The position numbers and the translations under genes were made by a program. The notes below the pieces were generated by a model, which was given only the letters and a program-made list of their open reading frames with translations, did no database searches and was not told the origin of the DNA. Positions 32,501 through 43,944 of a DNA stretch of 64,000 nucleotides are shown here, piece by piece; the stretch's first letter is position 1; each line of letters opens with the position of its first letter. Origin of the DNA: Prunus persica (lineage: Eukaryota; Streptophyta; Magnoliopsida; Rosales; Rosaceae); NCBI RefSeq assembly GCF_000346465.2, contig NC_034011.1, forward strand, positions 12,811,450-12,875,449. Reading direction: 5' to 3'.

Positions 32501-35190
32501 CTGGTTGACGCCACCGCTGGCCATTCCCTCCTCAGCTTTATGGATGCTTACTCAGGGTACAACCAGATCTTCATGCACCCCGAGGACCAAGCCCACACCT
32601 CATTCATTACGGATTGTGCCCTATACTGCTATAAGGTGATGCCCTTCTGCCTCAAGAACGCCGGGGCTACTTATCAACGACTGGTGAACAGCCTCTTCGC
32701 CTTACTGATTGGCAACATAATGAAGGTATACGTTGATGACATGCTAGTCAAGAGTCGCACTGCTGACCAGCACATCCCTAACCTCTCTGCCATGTTCACC
32801 ATCCTGAAGCAGTATAGAATGAGGCTCAACCCCACAAAATGTGCATTCGGGGTGGCTTCGGGCAAATTCCTCGGCTTCATGATCAGCTAGAGAGGTATTG
32901 AGGCCAATCCAGAGAACATCCAAGCCATCTTAGAATGACGATACCTAAGACGATCAAAGACATTCAAAGTCTTACAGGGCATGTCACAGCCTAGACCAAA
33001 TTTATCTCCAAGGCCACTGACCGCTGCGCCCCATTCTTCAAGGCACTTAAGGGTAGTAAGCGAAGCATTACCTGGATTGCCTAGTGTGACAAGGCTTTCA
33101 GCGAGCTCAAGGAGTATATGGGCCGGGCCCCTTTATTGTCAACCCCTGAGCCCGGAGACATCCTCATGATTTATCTCTCCGTCTCGATTACGGCGATTAG
33201 CTTTGTGCTCATCCGACCAAGGGATAGCGCGGAGCACCCAGTGCATTATGTTAGCAAGGAATTGCAGGGCGCCGAGGTTCGGTACCCAGACATTGAGAAA
33301 CTAGCGTTCACCCTGGTAGTCTAGGCTAGATGCCTCAAACCATACTTCCAAGCTCACATCATCCATGTCTTAACCAACCACCCGCTCAGACAGGTGTTGC
33401 AGAAACCTGAAACTTCTGGGAGGTTGGTTAAGTGGGCCATTGAACTTGGTGAGTTTGATATCCACTACAAACCCCGCCCAGCTACAAAGGGCCAGGCCGT
33501 CGCTGACTTCATATCAGAATTCACAGAACCCCAAGCATCAGCTACTATCCAGATCATAACCGAACCCAATCTCCCTTTGGGCAAGACCACGCCGCCAGCA
33601 AAGGCACTCTAGACCTGACCCACCCCCCATGGACCTTGTATGTGGATGGCTCCTCCAATGCCCGAGGATGTGGGGATGGTCTCGTTCTCATCTCCCCAGA
33701 CAAGGTTGTCCTTAAGTACGCCCTCCGCTTCAAATTCTACGACAGCCTATCTCCAGCATGCCCGCCACTTGCTTACAAACTTTGACACTCATCTTATAAG
33801 CCAAGTACCACGCTCTGAGAACAGCCATGCTGATGCGTTGGCCAGGCTAGCCTCGGCCTTAGAGCAGGGCATAGGTCGCAACATCCACATCGAGTTCTTG
33901 GACCAACCCAGTAGACAAACCCCCCTCATCTGTACCATTGATCACAACCCTACATGGATGGACCCTATCCTTCAAGTTTTTGCAGAACCAAACACTACCA
34001 GCTGATTCTACTGAGGCAAGACGCGTTCGCTATAGCTCTGCCCAATACTTGATCATTAACAACTCCCTATACAAGCGTGGCTTCAGCCTTTCCTACCTCC
34101 GGTGTATGACTCTAGAGGAATGCAATTATGTCCTTCGGGAAATTCATGAAGGCATCTGCGGCAACCACTCGGGCGCACGCTCACTAGCTCATAAGGCAAT
34201 TCGCTAAGGATACTTTCGGCCCTCACTTCACACTGATGCCCAGGCCTTCACCTAGAGGTGCGATAAGTGTCAATGATTTGCTAACATCCCACAACTCCCA
34301 GCTGAACCATTGATAGCCATGGTTAGCCCTTGGCCATTTGCCCAATGGGGACTAGACCTCATTGGACCTATGCCTGAAGGCAAGGGTCATGTCAAGTACG
34401 CATCGTAGCAGTAGACTACTTCACCAAATGGGCCGAAGCTGAAGCCTTAGCCACCATCACTGCAGCCCGCATCAAAACTTTTGTCTGGCAGAATATCGGT
34501 TGTCGCTTCGGCATCCCCAATACCATCATCATAGACAACGGCCGGCAATTTGACAATGCAAAATTCAAACAATTTTTCTCCAACCCCAAGATCTGTCTTT
34601 GCTTCGCCTCCCAGGCCCATCCACTGTCTAATGGCCGGGTCGAAGCCGTGAACAAAATTATAAAGAAAACCATGAAAATGAAGCTTGACAAAGCCAAGGG
34701 TTGTTGGCCAGAGCTACTCCCAGAAGTTCTTTGGTCCTACTGCACCAATTTCCGTAGCTCCAAGGGCGAAACACCGTTCTCTCTTTCTTTTAGTATCGAG
34801 GCAGTGGCACATGTTGAGATTGGCCAGCCCACATACCGAACCTCCACTTATGAGGCCAAGGCCAATGACAAGTAGTTAGCCCTGAATCTCGACTTCAGTG
34901 ATGAGCTTCGTTACCAATCCAACATGCGCAACGTCGCGTACAAACAGCGTGTCGCCAAGTACTACGACTCCCGAGTCAAACCCCGTGTGTTTAAAACTGG
35001 GGACTGGGTCATGCGCAAAGTCTCCTTGGCCACCAAAAACCTTACTGACGGTACCTTAGGCCCCACATGGGAGGGTCCTTACGAGATCACCAAGGTCTGC
35101 CACCCCGGCACGTATCAACTTCGCAACCCAAAAGGCAAGACCCTGCCTCATCCGTGGAACACTGATCATCTCAAGTACTATTATAAGTAA
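29541..35190 (+). pseudogene. gag-pol: Element 2 gag-pol, heavily mutated
   Basis: A gag leader starts at ATG 29541 (MPTEDSHDTQ). The order is gag (FYTGTEDPLTHIHSFQSAL, near 30360), protease near 31555, RT (32318-32890, FMDAYSGYNQIF, YVDDMLVKS), RNase H (33118-33530), second RNase H (LYVDGSSNARGCG), integrase (HEGICGNHSG, CDKCQ, VDYFTKW, DNGRQF, NGRVEAVNK) and a C-terminal domain ending HLKYYYK at 35190. The protease motif reads DTCSS, so the catalytic glycine is lost. The second RNase H lacks its middle (jump after YALRFKF). Many in-frame stops occur (for example 30343, 32267, 32888, 33322, 34205), mostly TAG or TGA where relatives have Gln or Arg. Nonfunctional. Confidence 0.92.
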
Positions 35191-35481
35191 ACATCCCTAG
35201 ACCCTAAGATATTACATTTTCTTTAATATTGGTCTTGAGCCTTGACTCATCCATTTGTACTTACTATCTTTCGACACCCGCTTAATAAAGGCACATGACC
35301 CGGGCCTATTTTTACTCATTCTCACCTATTCAGTCCATAGAATACATAAATCAACAACTTATCTTAACCATCACAAAAGTAACCCTGCCTTATGACAGGG
35401 CAATATCCATACAAAACAAAGTGAAGTCCAAACCAAATGCTAAAAGTACACCATAAGCAAAATGCTAAAGGTACATAGCCC
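35191..35481. other. Convergent 3' region of element 2
   Basis: About 290 bp between the end of gag-pol and the end of the antisense gene; no ORF. Tail-to-tail layout as in elements 1 and 3. Confidence 0.5.
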
Positions 35482-38190
35482 TCAGGCATCGGCACGCTCA
35501 TCCTACTCCTCCTCGGTGGTAAGCTCGGCACCTAGGGTAGACTCGCCCCCAGTGGCATCGGCACCCCCCTCACCAGACATCAAGACTAGTGGCACCGGAG
35601 GACGAAGGGGACTCGAACAGCAGCTTCCGACCAAGAGGAATGGGAGGTGGAGTGCCACTGGTGTCGAAGTTTATATCCAACTCTGGATTAAACCTCGCCA
35701 CCGTCTTCTCCCAACCGAATTTCTCCTCGACCATCGCATCAAGCACAAGGTTCTTGAACCCCTCAGAACCTTTGTACTCCTCAATGGCCTTGACACGAGA
35801 CACAACTAGCTCCTTCACCTTCTTCCGTTCCTCCTCAACCCTGGCATCCTCTACCGCCACCAGCCGCCGAGATGTCTTATTTAGCTCTCGCTCTAGTCGC
35901 CTCACCCTCAACTACAGCGCGTTCCTCTCTCGAAGGGCAGCCTGAGCCATAGCAGTAGCGGCCTTCGCTGCCTCTAAGTGGTGCCTCGCCAAAGCCACCT
36001 CCCTCTCCGCCCTCACCAGGGTAAGGTACATGTCCCCAAAGGCCTGCAAAACACATTGTCATCAGCTAGACTTCACTCCATAAACAAACTACTCGAAAAT
36101 CAACTAAAACACTAGACCACTTACGTTAGCCGCAGAGAGAATCGATTTCCAGACCCGGTTAGAGAAATCCGTAGCCCTGGTCTGAGCGAGCTCCCCTACA
36201 TCAATCTTTACCCAGGTCAAGAAGACGTTCACAAGGGGCACTTCTTGGCGGTGCATTGCCAGGGTCACCTCATTTGCCTCCTGACGAACTGAGGCAAAAT
36301 CTGTATCCTCCATATCCGCAGGGAACAACTCCTCCAGCCCAAGTGGTAGCTTCGGTGGGGGATCCAAATCAAAGGGTGGCAGTACTGTCGAACCCAAGAA
36401 CATCACAGATGGAGGTCTCTAGACCCCTCCGCTTCTTCTCCAACTCAGCCAGTAAACCATCATCCTCCTACCAAGGCTACTTCTCTGCGACCCGCTCCCC
36501 TTCCCTTCAGCAGCACTGGCCGAGCCCTTCGCCTGTGTCTTCTTCACCCTGTTCGCCCTATCCTTCTCTTTCCTTTCTCGCAGCTTCCGCTGCCTCTCCT
36601 CTGGATCCACAGCTACCTGTGGCGAACCCTCCACCGACACCACCGTCTTCTGTACCTCAGCCACTGCAAAAACCATAACAGGGTAACCGTTAACATACAA
36701 AGGTGACATCGCCCAAAAAAAAAGAAGAAGCACTTACTGCCTTGCAGCAGCCCCGATTCTAACAACAGCTGGGGCGTAACAATGTTCTGTTCAACCCGCC
36801 TCTCCTCAGAGACCTCCCTCCTCATGAACTCAATCTCCTCCTCTTCCTCCCTCGTGACTGGGCGACACTTCACTGAACCTGCAAAAAGATCTTAGTTCCC
36901 TAACCTTAGGCAACAAAGACACGCAACGGCACACGCAAACAAAACAACACTAAGGCAGGAAAAGACAAGGACCTATTGACTGAAAGTGCATAGGCATGTG
37001 TCCGCTGGCCACCCTCCCAGGCCAACACTCCCAATCACCAAAGGCCAGGAACCACCGATTCCTCCACGTCTTCTGTGAGGAAGGTTTGTGCCCATTAAAA
37101 TACCCCATTTCCTTTGCCTTTCGACAATTCACCTGCACCCAACCAAAGTTACCCTGCTGTTTGGAAACAGAGTAGAGGTGCATGAACTGCTCAAATGATG
37201 GCTCCCCTTGCTTGGCCGACCACCAAGATACGTACACGCCATGCAAGATGATCCAAAAGTTGGGGTTGTACTGCCCCAATGCATAGCCCAGCCTCGCCAG
37301 CATCATCTATACCAAGGATGTAGTGGTAACCTCAAACCACTCCTAAACATGACTGAGAACACCATCACACATCCCTCAAGTGGATACCTCGCCTCTTCGG
37401 TAGGTGTTGGCAACCTCAGTCCCACACAGTCCTGTATCTGGAAATCTACCTTCAGCTGCTCCAACTCATAAATGGTCAACTTGTTCCTCCTCGGCAAAGG
37501 AACCCCAACTGGCACACTCATGCCGACGGAGACAACCACCACAGTCCCAGACCCAGAAGCCTCAACCTGACCGCTGGAACTGACTTATGATGCCTGTGTT
37601 ATACCCAAAACTCGGTTGGCAACAGCCTCCAGGGTAACGTAGTTCCTCTAATCTCTCGATCGGCATCCCCTCATAGTTCACTGACTGCCCTTCTTCCCCC
37701 ACTTTACCCTGTTCCACTATGAACCCCTCTACCAAGTCTTCAGACTCAGTACTCTCATCTTCCATACCCAAGGCTTCAACACTCTCTAAGTCTTTCCCAC
37801 TGAAGGCATGGGAACTAGTTGGACTTTGACTTTCTCTTTTAGAGTTATAAGACATCTACAAACACAGAAATATAGAAACTAATGGGCACGCAAAGATTGA
37901 ATGCAAGTCTTTAGACATATCCTATGATGTTCATACAAATTCATCTCCGTTCCTTGTTTATTCATACAAAACTCATCCTCAACATGCTCTTTCATTCAAA
38001 AACAATGGAAAAAACAAGAAGTACCTTATTATCCACACCGTAGAGGTTTGCGAAAAATCTCGCCGCCATGTACAAGGGCCCGGGAATTGACTATGACCAG
38101 GAATAAACCTTGCCGGAAATCGCCAACCGCCGAAAATCGCAAATCGCCAATTGACGGAAATCTCCTAGAGTTTTTCGAAATTTTTTGCAA
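35482..38190 (-). pseudogene. Antisense spliced gene of element 2 (Transposase_28-like, coiled coil)
   Basis: Homologue of the plus-strand gene in element 1. A 5' untranslated exon (about 38190-38025) ends at a GTACTT donor, and the coding part starts at ATG 37855 (MSYNSKRESQS) directly after an intron. Then come RRNKLTIYELEQLK, LRLPLHP, ALGQYNPNFW, EPSFEQF, SQKTWRNRW and GDWE (37550-37010), a Glu-rich exon (36878-36740), basic exons with RKEKDRANRVKK (36670-36420), TWVKIDVGE (36200) and a coiled coil (35950-35570) ending at TGA 35482-35484. The ending GATGCCTGAGGGC parallels element 1 (GAAGCCTGAGGGC). At least two frame breaks (near 37310 and 35580) and a stop near 36415 make this copy nonfunctional. 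Function unknown. Confidence 0.7.
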
Positions 38191-38220
38191 GTGCCTTCCC
38201 TTTTCCTGTTTTGCCCCCCT

Positions 38221-38228
38221 TTTATAAA
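38221..38228 (-). promoter_or_regulatory. TATA box of the antisense gene
   Basis: The minus strand reads TTTATAAAAG, about 30 bp before the likely start of the 5' untranslated exon and about 100 bp from the repeat array. Confidence 0.5.
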
Positions 38229-38334
38229 TGCTCAAGGGAATCCAGAAGGTGAACCATCGCCCAAACCCCAACGGTCGGAACGACGCCTCGACCTCACAAA
38301 AAACTTCAAATTCCACGCCACGTGGCATCCTCGC

Positions 38335-39125
38335 ATGCGACTTGCATGATAACGTCATCCCTACCGTTCGGCACCCTGCGTGCTGAACGTGCATGGGACT
38401 CGCATGTGATGTGCACACTGACGTCATCCCTACCGTTCGGCATCCTCCGTGCTGAACGTACATGGGACCATGCCACTCGCATGCTAACGTCATCCCTACC
38501 GTTCGGCACCCTCCGTGCCGAACGTGCATGGGACTCGCATGCGCTGCACATGCTGACGTCAACCCTACTGTTCGGCACCCTCCGTGCCGAACGTGCACGG
38601 GGCTTGCATGTGACGCGCATGCTAACGTCATCCCTACCGTTCGGCACCCTCCGTGCCGAACGTACATGGGATGCATGCGACTCACATGCTAACGTCATCG
38701 CTATCGTTTGGCACCCTCCGTGCTGAACGTGCATGGGACTTGCATGCGCCGCGCATGCTGACGTCAACCCTACCGTTCGGCACACTGAGTGCCGAATGTG
38801 CACGGGACTCACATGCTGATGTCATCCCTATCGTTCGGCACCCTCCGTGCCGAACATACATGGGACGCATGCGACTTGCATGCTAACGTCATCCCTACCG
38901 TTCGGCACCCTCCATGCCAAACGTGCATGGGATCGCATGCGACGCGCATGCTGACGTCATCCTTACCGTTCGGCACCCTCCGTGTCGAACGTGTAGGGGA
39001 CTCACATGCGACATGCATGCTGACGTCATCCCTACCATTCGGCACCCTCCGTGCCGAACGTGCAGGGGACTCACATGCGACATGCAGGTCAGCATCATCT
39101 CTACCGTTTGGCACCCACCCTGCAG
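38335..39125. repeat. Array of twelve 68-bp repeats, each with a palindrome
   Basis: The core ACCGTTCGG recurs at about 38363, 38432, 38498, 38568, 38637, 38703, 38772, 38830, 38898, 38966, 39034 and 39103 (mostly 66-70 bp apart). Each unit has arms CGTTCGGCAC and GTGCCGAACG around a 5-base loop, plus CTGACGTCATC- or CTAACGTCATC-like and CGCATGC-like words. The array sits between the antisense gene's TATA box and the 3' LTR. Open frames here on both strands (38029-39130) are just the repeat. Confidence 0.92.
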
Positions 39126-39360
39126 AATGAATAAACTAGACCTTGCTCCCAGTCCCTTTCAGCACCCCATAGTCCCCTTCAGCACCCCTCCAAAAAAAAA
39201 AAAAAAAGGGAAGGAGATGGACGCCTTCTGGCTTACGAACTTGGGACACTCAGGGATTCCCTATGGCACCCGCTATAACAACATGCTTGATCTCATTACA
39301 CAACTTTTCACAAGTTCCCAAACCAGAAGTCGCTTCTTAGTTGACAACTTGGGGGACTAT

Positions 39361-39873
39361 TGTTTGCACTACATTCAACCAAGCGTGTCTTGCACCAAAC
39401 CAACTAGCATTAGGGCAAACACGCCCTCTTCCCTGCCAAAGAAAGACACTCTTCCTTAGCAGCAGCCACCTGCCGAAGCTCCCCACTGCCTAAGCTCCCA
39501 AGCTACCAAACCTAATCCCAAGACACATGTCGTTGCCACAGCAACTTACACAAAGTCCCACATCGAAACTTTGTGCAAAACTCTCACTTTCACTCCCTTA
39601 TAAATAGAGAACAATACCCGAGTAAAAAGGATAAACTACTTTCTCACCTTTACTGTTACTCTGCCAAATTTACCACTTATAGCTGACTTAAGTATCGGAG
39701 AGCCTTCGGCCGGCACCACACCAGTGTCCGAAGCTTAACGATTGCTTCTCCCATTTTGTCTTCTGCAGGTTCCCTCCTTACCCAAGGCCTTAGCCTTCTT
39801 CCCTGCTGAAGACTCGACACACCTCATCACTAAGTTGGACTCAATATTGGCCGGGCCATTTTGAGCATCAACA
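39361..39873 (+). repeat. 3' LTR of element 2
   Basis: TGTTTGCACT...CATCAACA, preceded by a short purine run (TTGGGGGACTAT) that may be the polypurine tract, and followed by TAGAG. Confidence 0.93.
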
Positions 39874-40350
39874 TAGAGAGATCAGTACTTTTACTTGTCT
39901 AGTGGCGGCAACTTGTTCGACCTCATCTTATGAACGAATTGATCAAAAGAATAATACAGGAGCAAACGTTAGTGCCATTCGGTGTACAACCCAATTAAGT
40001 TCCCCAAATCTCTAACCTCCAAAAACTGCAAAAAAAACAAAAAAAATTAGCATAATATGATGAATTTTTTTCCACAAAAAAGGAAAAAAAGTAGAATTGA
40101 ATATGAGACCTCGTTTCCGAGGCCATGGTACTTGAAAGCGCGAGTGAATTGGCGGAGGACGTAGGCGAGGTCAGCTTCGGCCTAGTCTTCTGTACTGACA
40201 CTTTTTTTGCCTTCGAAGCACCGCTGTCTCTCTACCTCCTCTCCAATGGCTGTTGCATCTCGGTGTTGGCAGAGATGACATGCCCAGATTCTGATCTGGG
40301 GACATAGATGAAGCTTGGATTTCCGCGAGAAAGATCGAAGAGATGAGATG
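39874..40350 (-). pseudogene. TIPIN/CSM3-like host gene fragment, core exons
   Basis: The minus strand reads CNSHWRGGR (remnant of a zinc knuckle), KTRPKLT, then in another frame YVLRQFTRAFKYHGLGNE (to 40110), an intron, VRDLGNLIGLYTEWH (from 40016), a stop, LLYYSFDQFVHK, and in a third frame VEQVAATRQVK. These match, in order, the Csm3/Swi3/Tipin domain of plant replication-fork protection proteins. A deletion after RPKLT, a stop after TEWH and a frameshift after VHK show a pseudogene. Element 2 is inserted just downstream, in what looks like the next intron; the following exon is at 28729-28835. Confidence 0.78.
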
Positions 40351-40429
40351 AAGCAGCTCCAGTGCATGCGAGGGGTTATTCTTTTGTTTTCTAAGTCACA
40401 TGTATTTCATGTTCTCTTTAATAAAAGAC

Positions 40430-41098
40430 TTAAATGCTAAAATAGTCCCTCTGTTTTATCTTGTTGGCCAATTTAGTCTATGTGTTTTTAATTTGGCCAA
40501 TTTGGTCCCTATGTTTAGCACTGTTAGCCAATATGACCCATTCTGTTAAAATTGCTGTTAAATAAACATGATAATTCCTTTTTTCTTCTTCTTCCTTTGA
40601 AAACCTATAAATTTTGTTGAAATTAATTTATAAAAATTGAATTAATTTAAAACTTCATTAGAACTAAAACATAGCATTAGAAAAAAGATATAAAAAAAAA
40701 AACAGGATGGGCGCGAGGCTGCTTAGCAATGTGGTTGGGGGGAGTGGGGCGATGACTGCATAGTGAAGATTCTACTGGGAGATGGTCAGGAGTTAGGGTG
40801 AGTTGGGGTTTTTGCGTGTGGGTGAGTTGTTGCTGGGGAGAAAGGGTGTTGCTGAAATAGTGTTGTCCTTTGGTTTTTAATTGCTTTTGGCTTTTAAAAC
40901 TTATTTTTATTTCATAATTATTTATTTTATAGATTGAATTCAAATATTTATATTTTTTATTAATATTTTAACAGAAGTTTAACGGATTGAATTACATTAG
41001 CTAACGGTCTGAAACACAGGGACCAAATTAGCCAAATTGAAAACACATAGACTAAATTGGCCAACGGACTAAAACATAGGGACCATTTTAACATTTAA
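40430..41098. mobile_element. MITE-like inverted-repeat element, about 670 bp
   Basis: The left end TTAAATGCTAAAATAGTCCC and the inverse of the right end (TTAAATGTTAAAATGGTCCC) match over about 130 bp, with GGCCAATTTAGTC-type words. Flanks ATAAAAGAC and ATAAAAATA are only partly alike (6 of 9), so a 9-bp target duplication is possible but decayed. The interior is AT-rich; a minus-strand frame (40677-40943) has no recognisable domain. Confidence 0.65.
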
Positions 41099-41296
41099 AT
41101 AAAAATAACTAAACAAGTCATTAGGTCATTCAATCTCAACCTTTAATTTTTAAAATGAAATCTATGCCCTTGGATGATTGGTTGTACCGGTACAACCAAT
41201 GTACCACAGAATTTTCGGTTCTTTAAATGCAGAAAGGAATGGGATGTGTCGGCAACAACTGTAGTGTGAAGTGACAAAGAAAGAAGGGATTGATAG

Positions 41297-42402
41297 ATTG
41301 TTTGGTACACCGTATTAGACTCTGAATAGAAGTAAATAGTCTATGTCAGGTGTTTGGTGTCAACTTGTATTATTTAATTACCCGACTATTTTATACGGAT
41401 TGGGCTTTTAATACTCTCCTCACCTGACTAACTAATACAACCCACACAACCCGGTTTAGATAATACACGCTTAATTATACTGCTAGGGAAAAAGAACACA
41501 CGTTCTACGAAAAAAAATCAGACGCTCTTTTCATCTTCTTCTCCTTAGGGTTCTTCTCTGCTATCTTCTCCACAGGTTATTTCCTTCACTCTTCTCCAAG
41601 TATCCATATCTCACTCTCTCTCTTTTTCATACTCTCTCCAATATGCTTTATATATTTCAAATTTTTCTTTTTTGACATTTTTTTTAATCGAATATTTTCT
41701 TCGTATGTGATATAGTGATTCGACGTTGTGGGAATATTTAGATTCTTAGTATTAAACAGAGTATTGCCAGTTATCGTCCAAAAACAAATAAATGTGCTAG
41801 TGTTGGTAGTTGAGTTGAATACATACATACCTGATGACTAGGAGAGCAAAATTACAAAATTAAAATTGTATGAACCTGAATTCTAGAAACCATTTTTTTT
41901 TCTTTGTCAATTGCTATTAGAAAAGCAAAGGTGGACTTGTCTATTAATGACCAAATTAAGGCACTACGGCTAATTTTGGAGAAAGCAAGTGATGAAAAAA
42001 CATTCCTGACATTGGATGGTGCTATGAGAAAAGCATTTGTTCTTCTCTTACTTGGGGCGAGGGAGCTATGATTCACTCTTTGATGTAGTTTGGTTTATGA
42101 ACAACTTTCTCTTTTGCTCTTATCACCTTAATATGTGATCACTTTGAATTATACATTATTTGGTATTGTTTTTATTAACGTATGCGAGTATGTTGGAATT
42201 TTTTTTATTTTTTTATTTATAAATAGTCTGATCTGATGGTATCCGAAACATCACCAAACACAGTATAACTTAGTCAGATTATTTATCCGGAACAGCACCA
42301 AACGCCTTATAATATTATGAATAAATAGTTAGTACTCTCCGGAACAAATTAATACTATCCGACGGAAATTAGTCAGTACAATCCGACGTACTAAACGAGC
42401 CC
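41297..42402. mobile_element. DNA transposon remnant with long degenerate terminal repeats
   Basis: The left end (ATTGTTTGGTACACCGTATT) and the inverse of the right end (GGGCTCGTTTAGTACGTCGG) are similar, and the resemblance continues inward with GTGTTTGGTG on the left and GCGTTTGGTG in the inverse of the right. No clear TSD. The superfamily is uncertain. The interior includes sequence that looks like plant gene material (CT-rich leader near 41515-41600 and a small ORF at 41914-42071). Confidence 0.5.
41914..42071 (+). pseudogene. Possible captured gene fragment, about 50 codons
   Basis: After a T-rich stretch ending in ATTAG (splice-acceptor-like) the plus strand reads KAKVDLSINDQIKALRLILE, then KASDEKTFLTLDGAMRKAF and VLLLLGAREL, followed by TGA. 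The composition looks like real protein, unlike its AT-rich surroundings, but I do not recognise the family. It lies inside a degenerate inverted-repeat transposon, so it may be a captured exon. Confidence 0.4.
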
Positions 42403-43480
42403 TGACACCTTTGGAGGAGAAGAGGTGTGGTCACGTACATTATGGTTGCGAAACAGAGACAGTTGTTGATCCTTATTAAATGTGGTCTTTTTCCTTTCTT
42501 TTATTTCTTCAATCCTGCCAAATTTAGTGGACCTACCTATTTATTTATTATTTCAACTTTTAGACTTTTCAGTCCACTCTGACTCCTTGTCCGCGTGGCA
42601 ACTTTATAAATCATTGTCAATCATTCTTTTTTTACATTTTTTTACAAGGTGGGTTAATTTTGAGGGAAGAAATATTACTAAATTAAAAATTAATTGATTA
42701 AATTTACAGCTTAAGTGGTGAACAAATATTAGGAGGAAAGCTGTGAAAATGTAACAGAAACTAAAATGATTTGATGAGGAAATGAGTGTCATGGCTCATA
42801 GAGCCTTATCATTAGTGGCGGATTTAGAAATTTTTATTCCAAGGGTTAATGTATAAAAGATTAAAAAAAAAATTATACAAAATAGACCCATCAAAATAAA
42901 ATGATAATATTATAATTCATAATTAATAGATAAAACCATACAAACTAACAAATACAATCTAACAAAAAAACATACAAACTAACAAAATCCTAATTTATTC
43001 AAACTAATCAAAATAAAATTCCAACAACCATTAATCAAGAACAACAAAAATATATAAGTATATTCATTAATTACCAAACACAAAAATTAATCCAATTTAC
43101 CAAGATACAATCTAATTAAAGCATACAAACTAACAAATACAATCTAATAAATAAATAAAAAAACCTGATTTTTTTAATAGAAAAAACTTATTCAAACTAA
43201 CAAACACAAAAATTAATCCAGTAAATTCTTTTTAATCGAACAAAAGAGTTAAATATAGTAGACTTGGCATAAGAGGATGAACATGCAATTGATTCTAGGG
43301 AGCTTTAGTTTTAAAACACAATATAGTTTACTAATTTGGAAGATAGTAATACAATTTCATCTAATTAGCATAAGGCAAAAGACCAAATTGTGGTACCTAA
43401 TTTTACAAAAATATCATTAAAACATATCAAAATTACACACAATGCCACTCCTTCTAAGGCAAGCATACTATGCCACATGT
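42403..43480. other. AT-rich intergenic region
   Basis: No gene or clear repeat found. AAACATACAAACTAACAAAT-like words recur between 42930 and 43200 (low complexity). Confidence 0.45.
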
Positions 43481-43494
43481 CCATATCTAGCCAA

Positions 43495-43620
43495 TCATAT
43501 CTCGCCGCCGGCCACCACTGCCGGAATCCTGCCGCCGGCCACCGCCGCCGGCCACCACCGCCGGACTCCCGCCGCCGGCCACCTGCCACCACCACCGTTG
43601 GCCGTCATCGCCTGCCACCG
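43495..43620. repeat. GC-rich low-complexity block (GCCGCCGGCCACC)
   Basis: About 125 bp of imperfect GCCGCCGGCCACC units, sharply different from the AT-rich surroundings. Open frames on both strands read as Pro/Ala/Gly-rich nonsense. Confidence 0.7.
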
Positions 43621-43639
43621 TCTGTAGATGACCAACTCC

Positions 43640-43745
43640 GTTGCCCTTTATTCACCTTTAAAAAAAAGATTGTGTCATTGAATGGACTCGAACTTTGACC
43701 CTCAAAGGAGGAAGGCTCACTCACAAACCACTACACCAAACTTGA
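43640..43745 (-). repeat. SINE-like sequence with tRNA-type A and B boxes
   Basis: The minus strand reads TGGTGTAGTGGT (A box, about 43728-43739) and AGTTCGAGTCC (B box, 43684-43694) about 35 bp apart, as in the tRNA-derived head of plant SINEs. It does not fold as a plain tRNA gene in my reading. The tail is not defined. Confidence 0.45.
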
Positions 43746-43944
43746 TTTTGTAATATTTATTCAATTATACAATATTTATGTAAACAATCAATGGTTTATT
43801 TTAAAAAAAATAAAAATACAAAGCATTTCAACACTTATTCACACAAAAACTGCAAATAAAAACAGAAACTGCAACAAAAATACAATGTAAATATCAATTA
43901 TGTTAAAAAAAACAAAAACAAAAACGAAAACAGCTACAAAAATA

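Larger units (their letters stand above)
28902..39873 (+). mobile_element. Element 2: complete but decayed Tat-type Ty3/gypsy retrotransposon
   Basis: LTRs 28902-29428 and 39361-39873, both starting TGTTTGCACTACATTCAA and ending CATCAACA, flanked by a perfect 5-bp target duplication TAGAG (28897-28901 and 39874-39878). Gag-pol is on the plus strand (29541-35190), and an antisense spliced gene (38190-35482) and a 68-bp repeat array (38335-39125) follow. The LTRs differ at many positions, and the 5' LTR has a 14-bp internal duplication (CACTCTTCCTAAGA type) that explains its extra length. With the many stops in pol this marks an old insertion. It is inserted in an intron of the TIPIN-like pseudogene. 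Confidence 0.95.

Noticed and set aside
38029..39130. Several ORFs rich in HGGCRTVG or FGTLRAER repeats
   Set aside because: They are the 68-bp array read in different frames; not genes.
43390..43698. Pro/Arg-rich ORF
   Set aside because: Produced by the GCCGCCGGCCACC low-complexity block.
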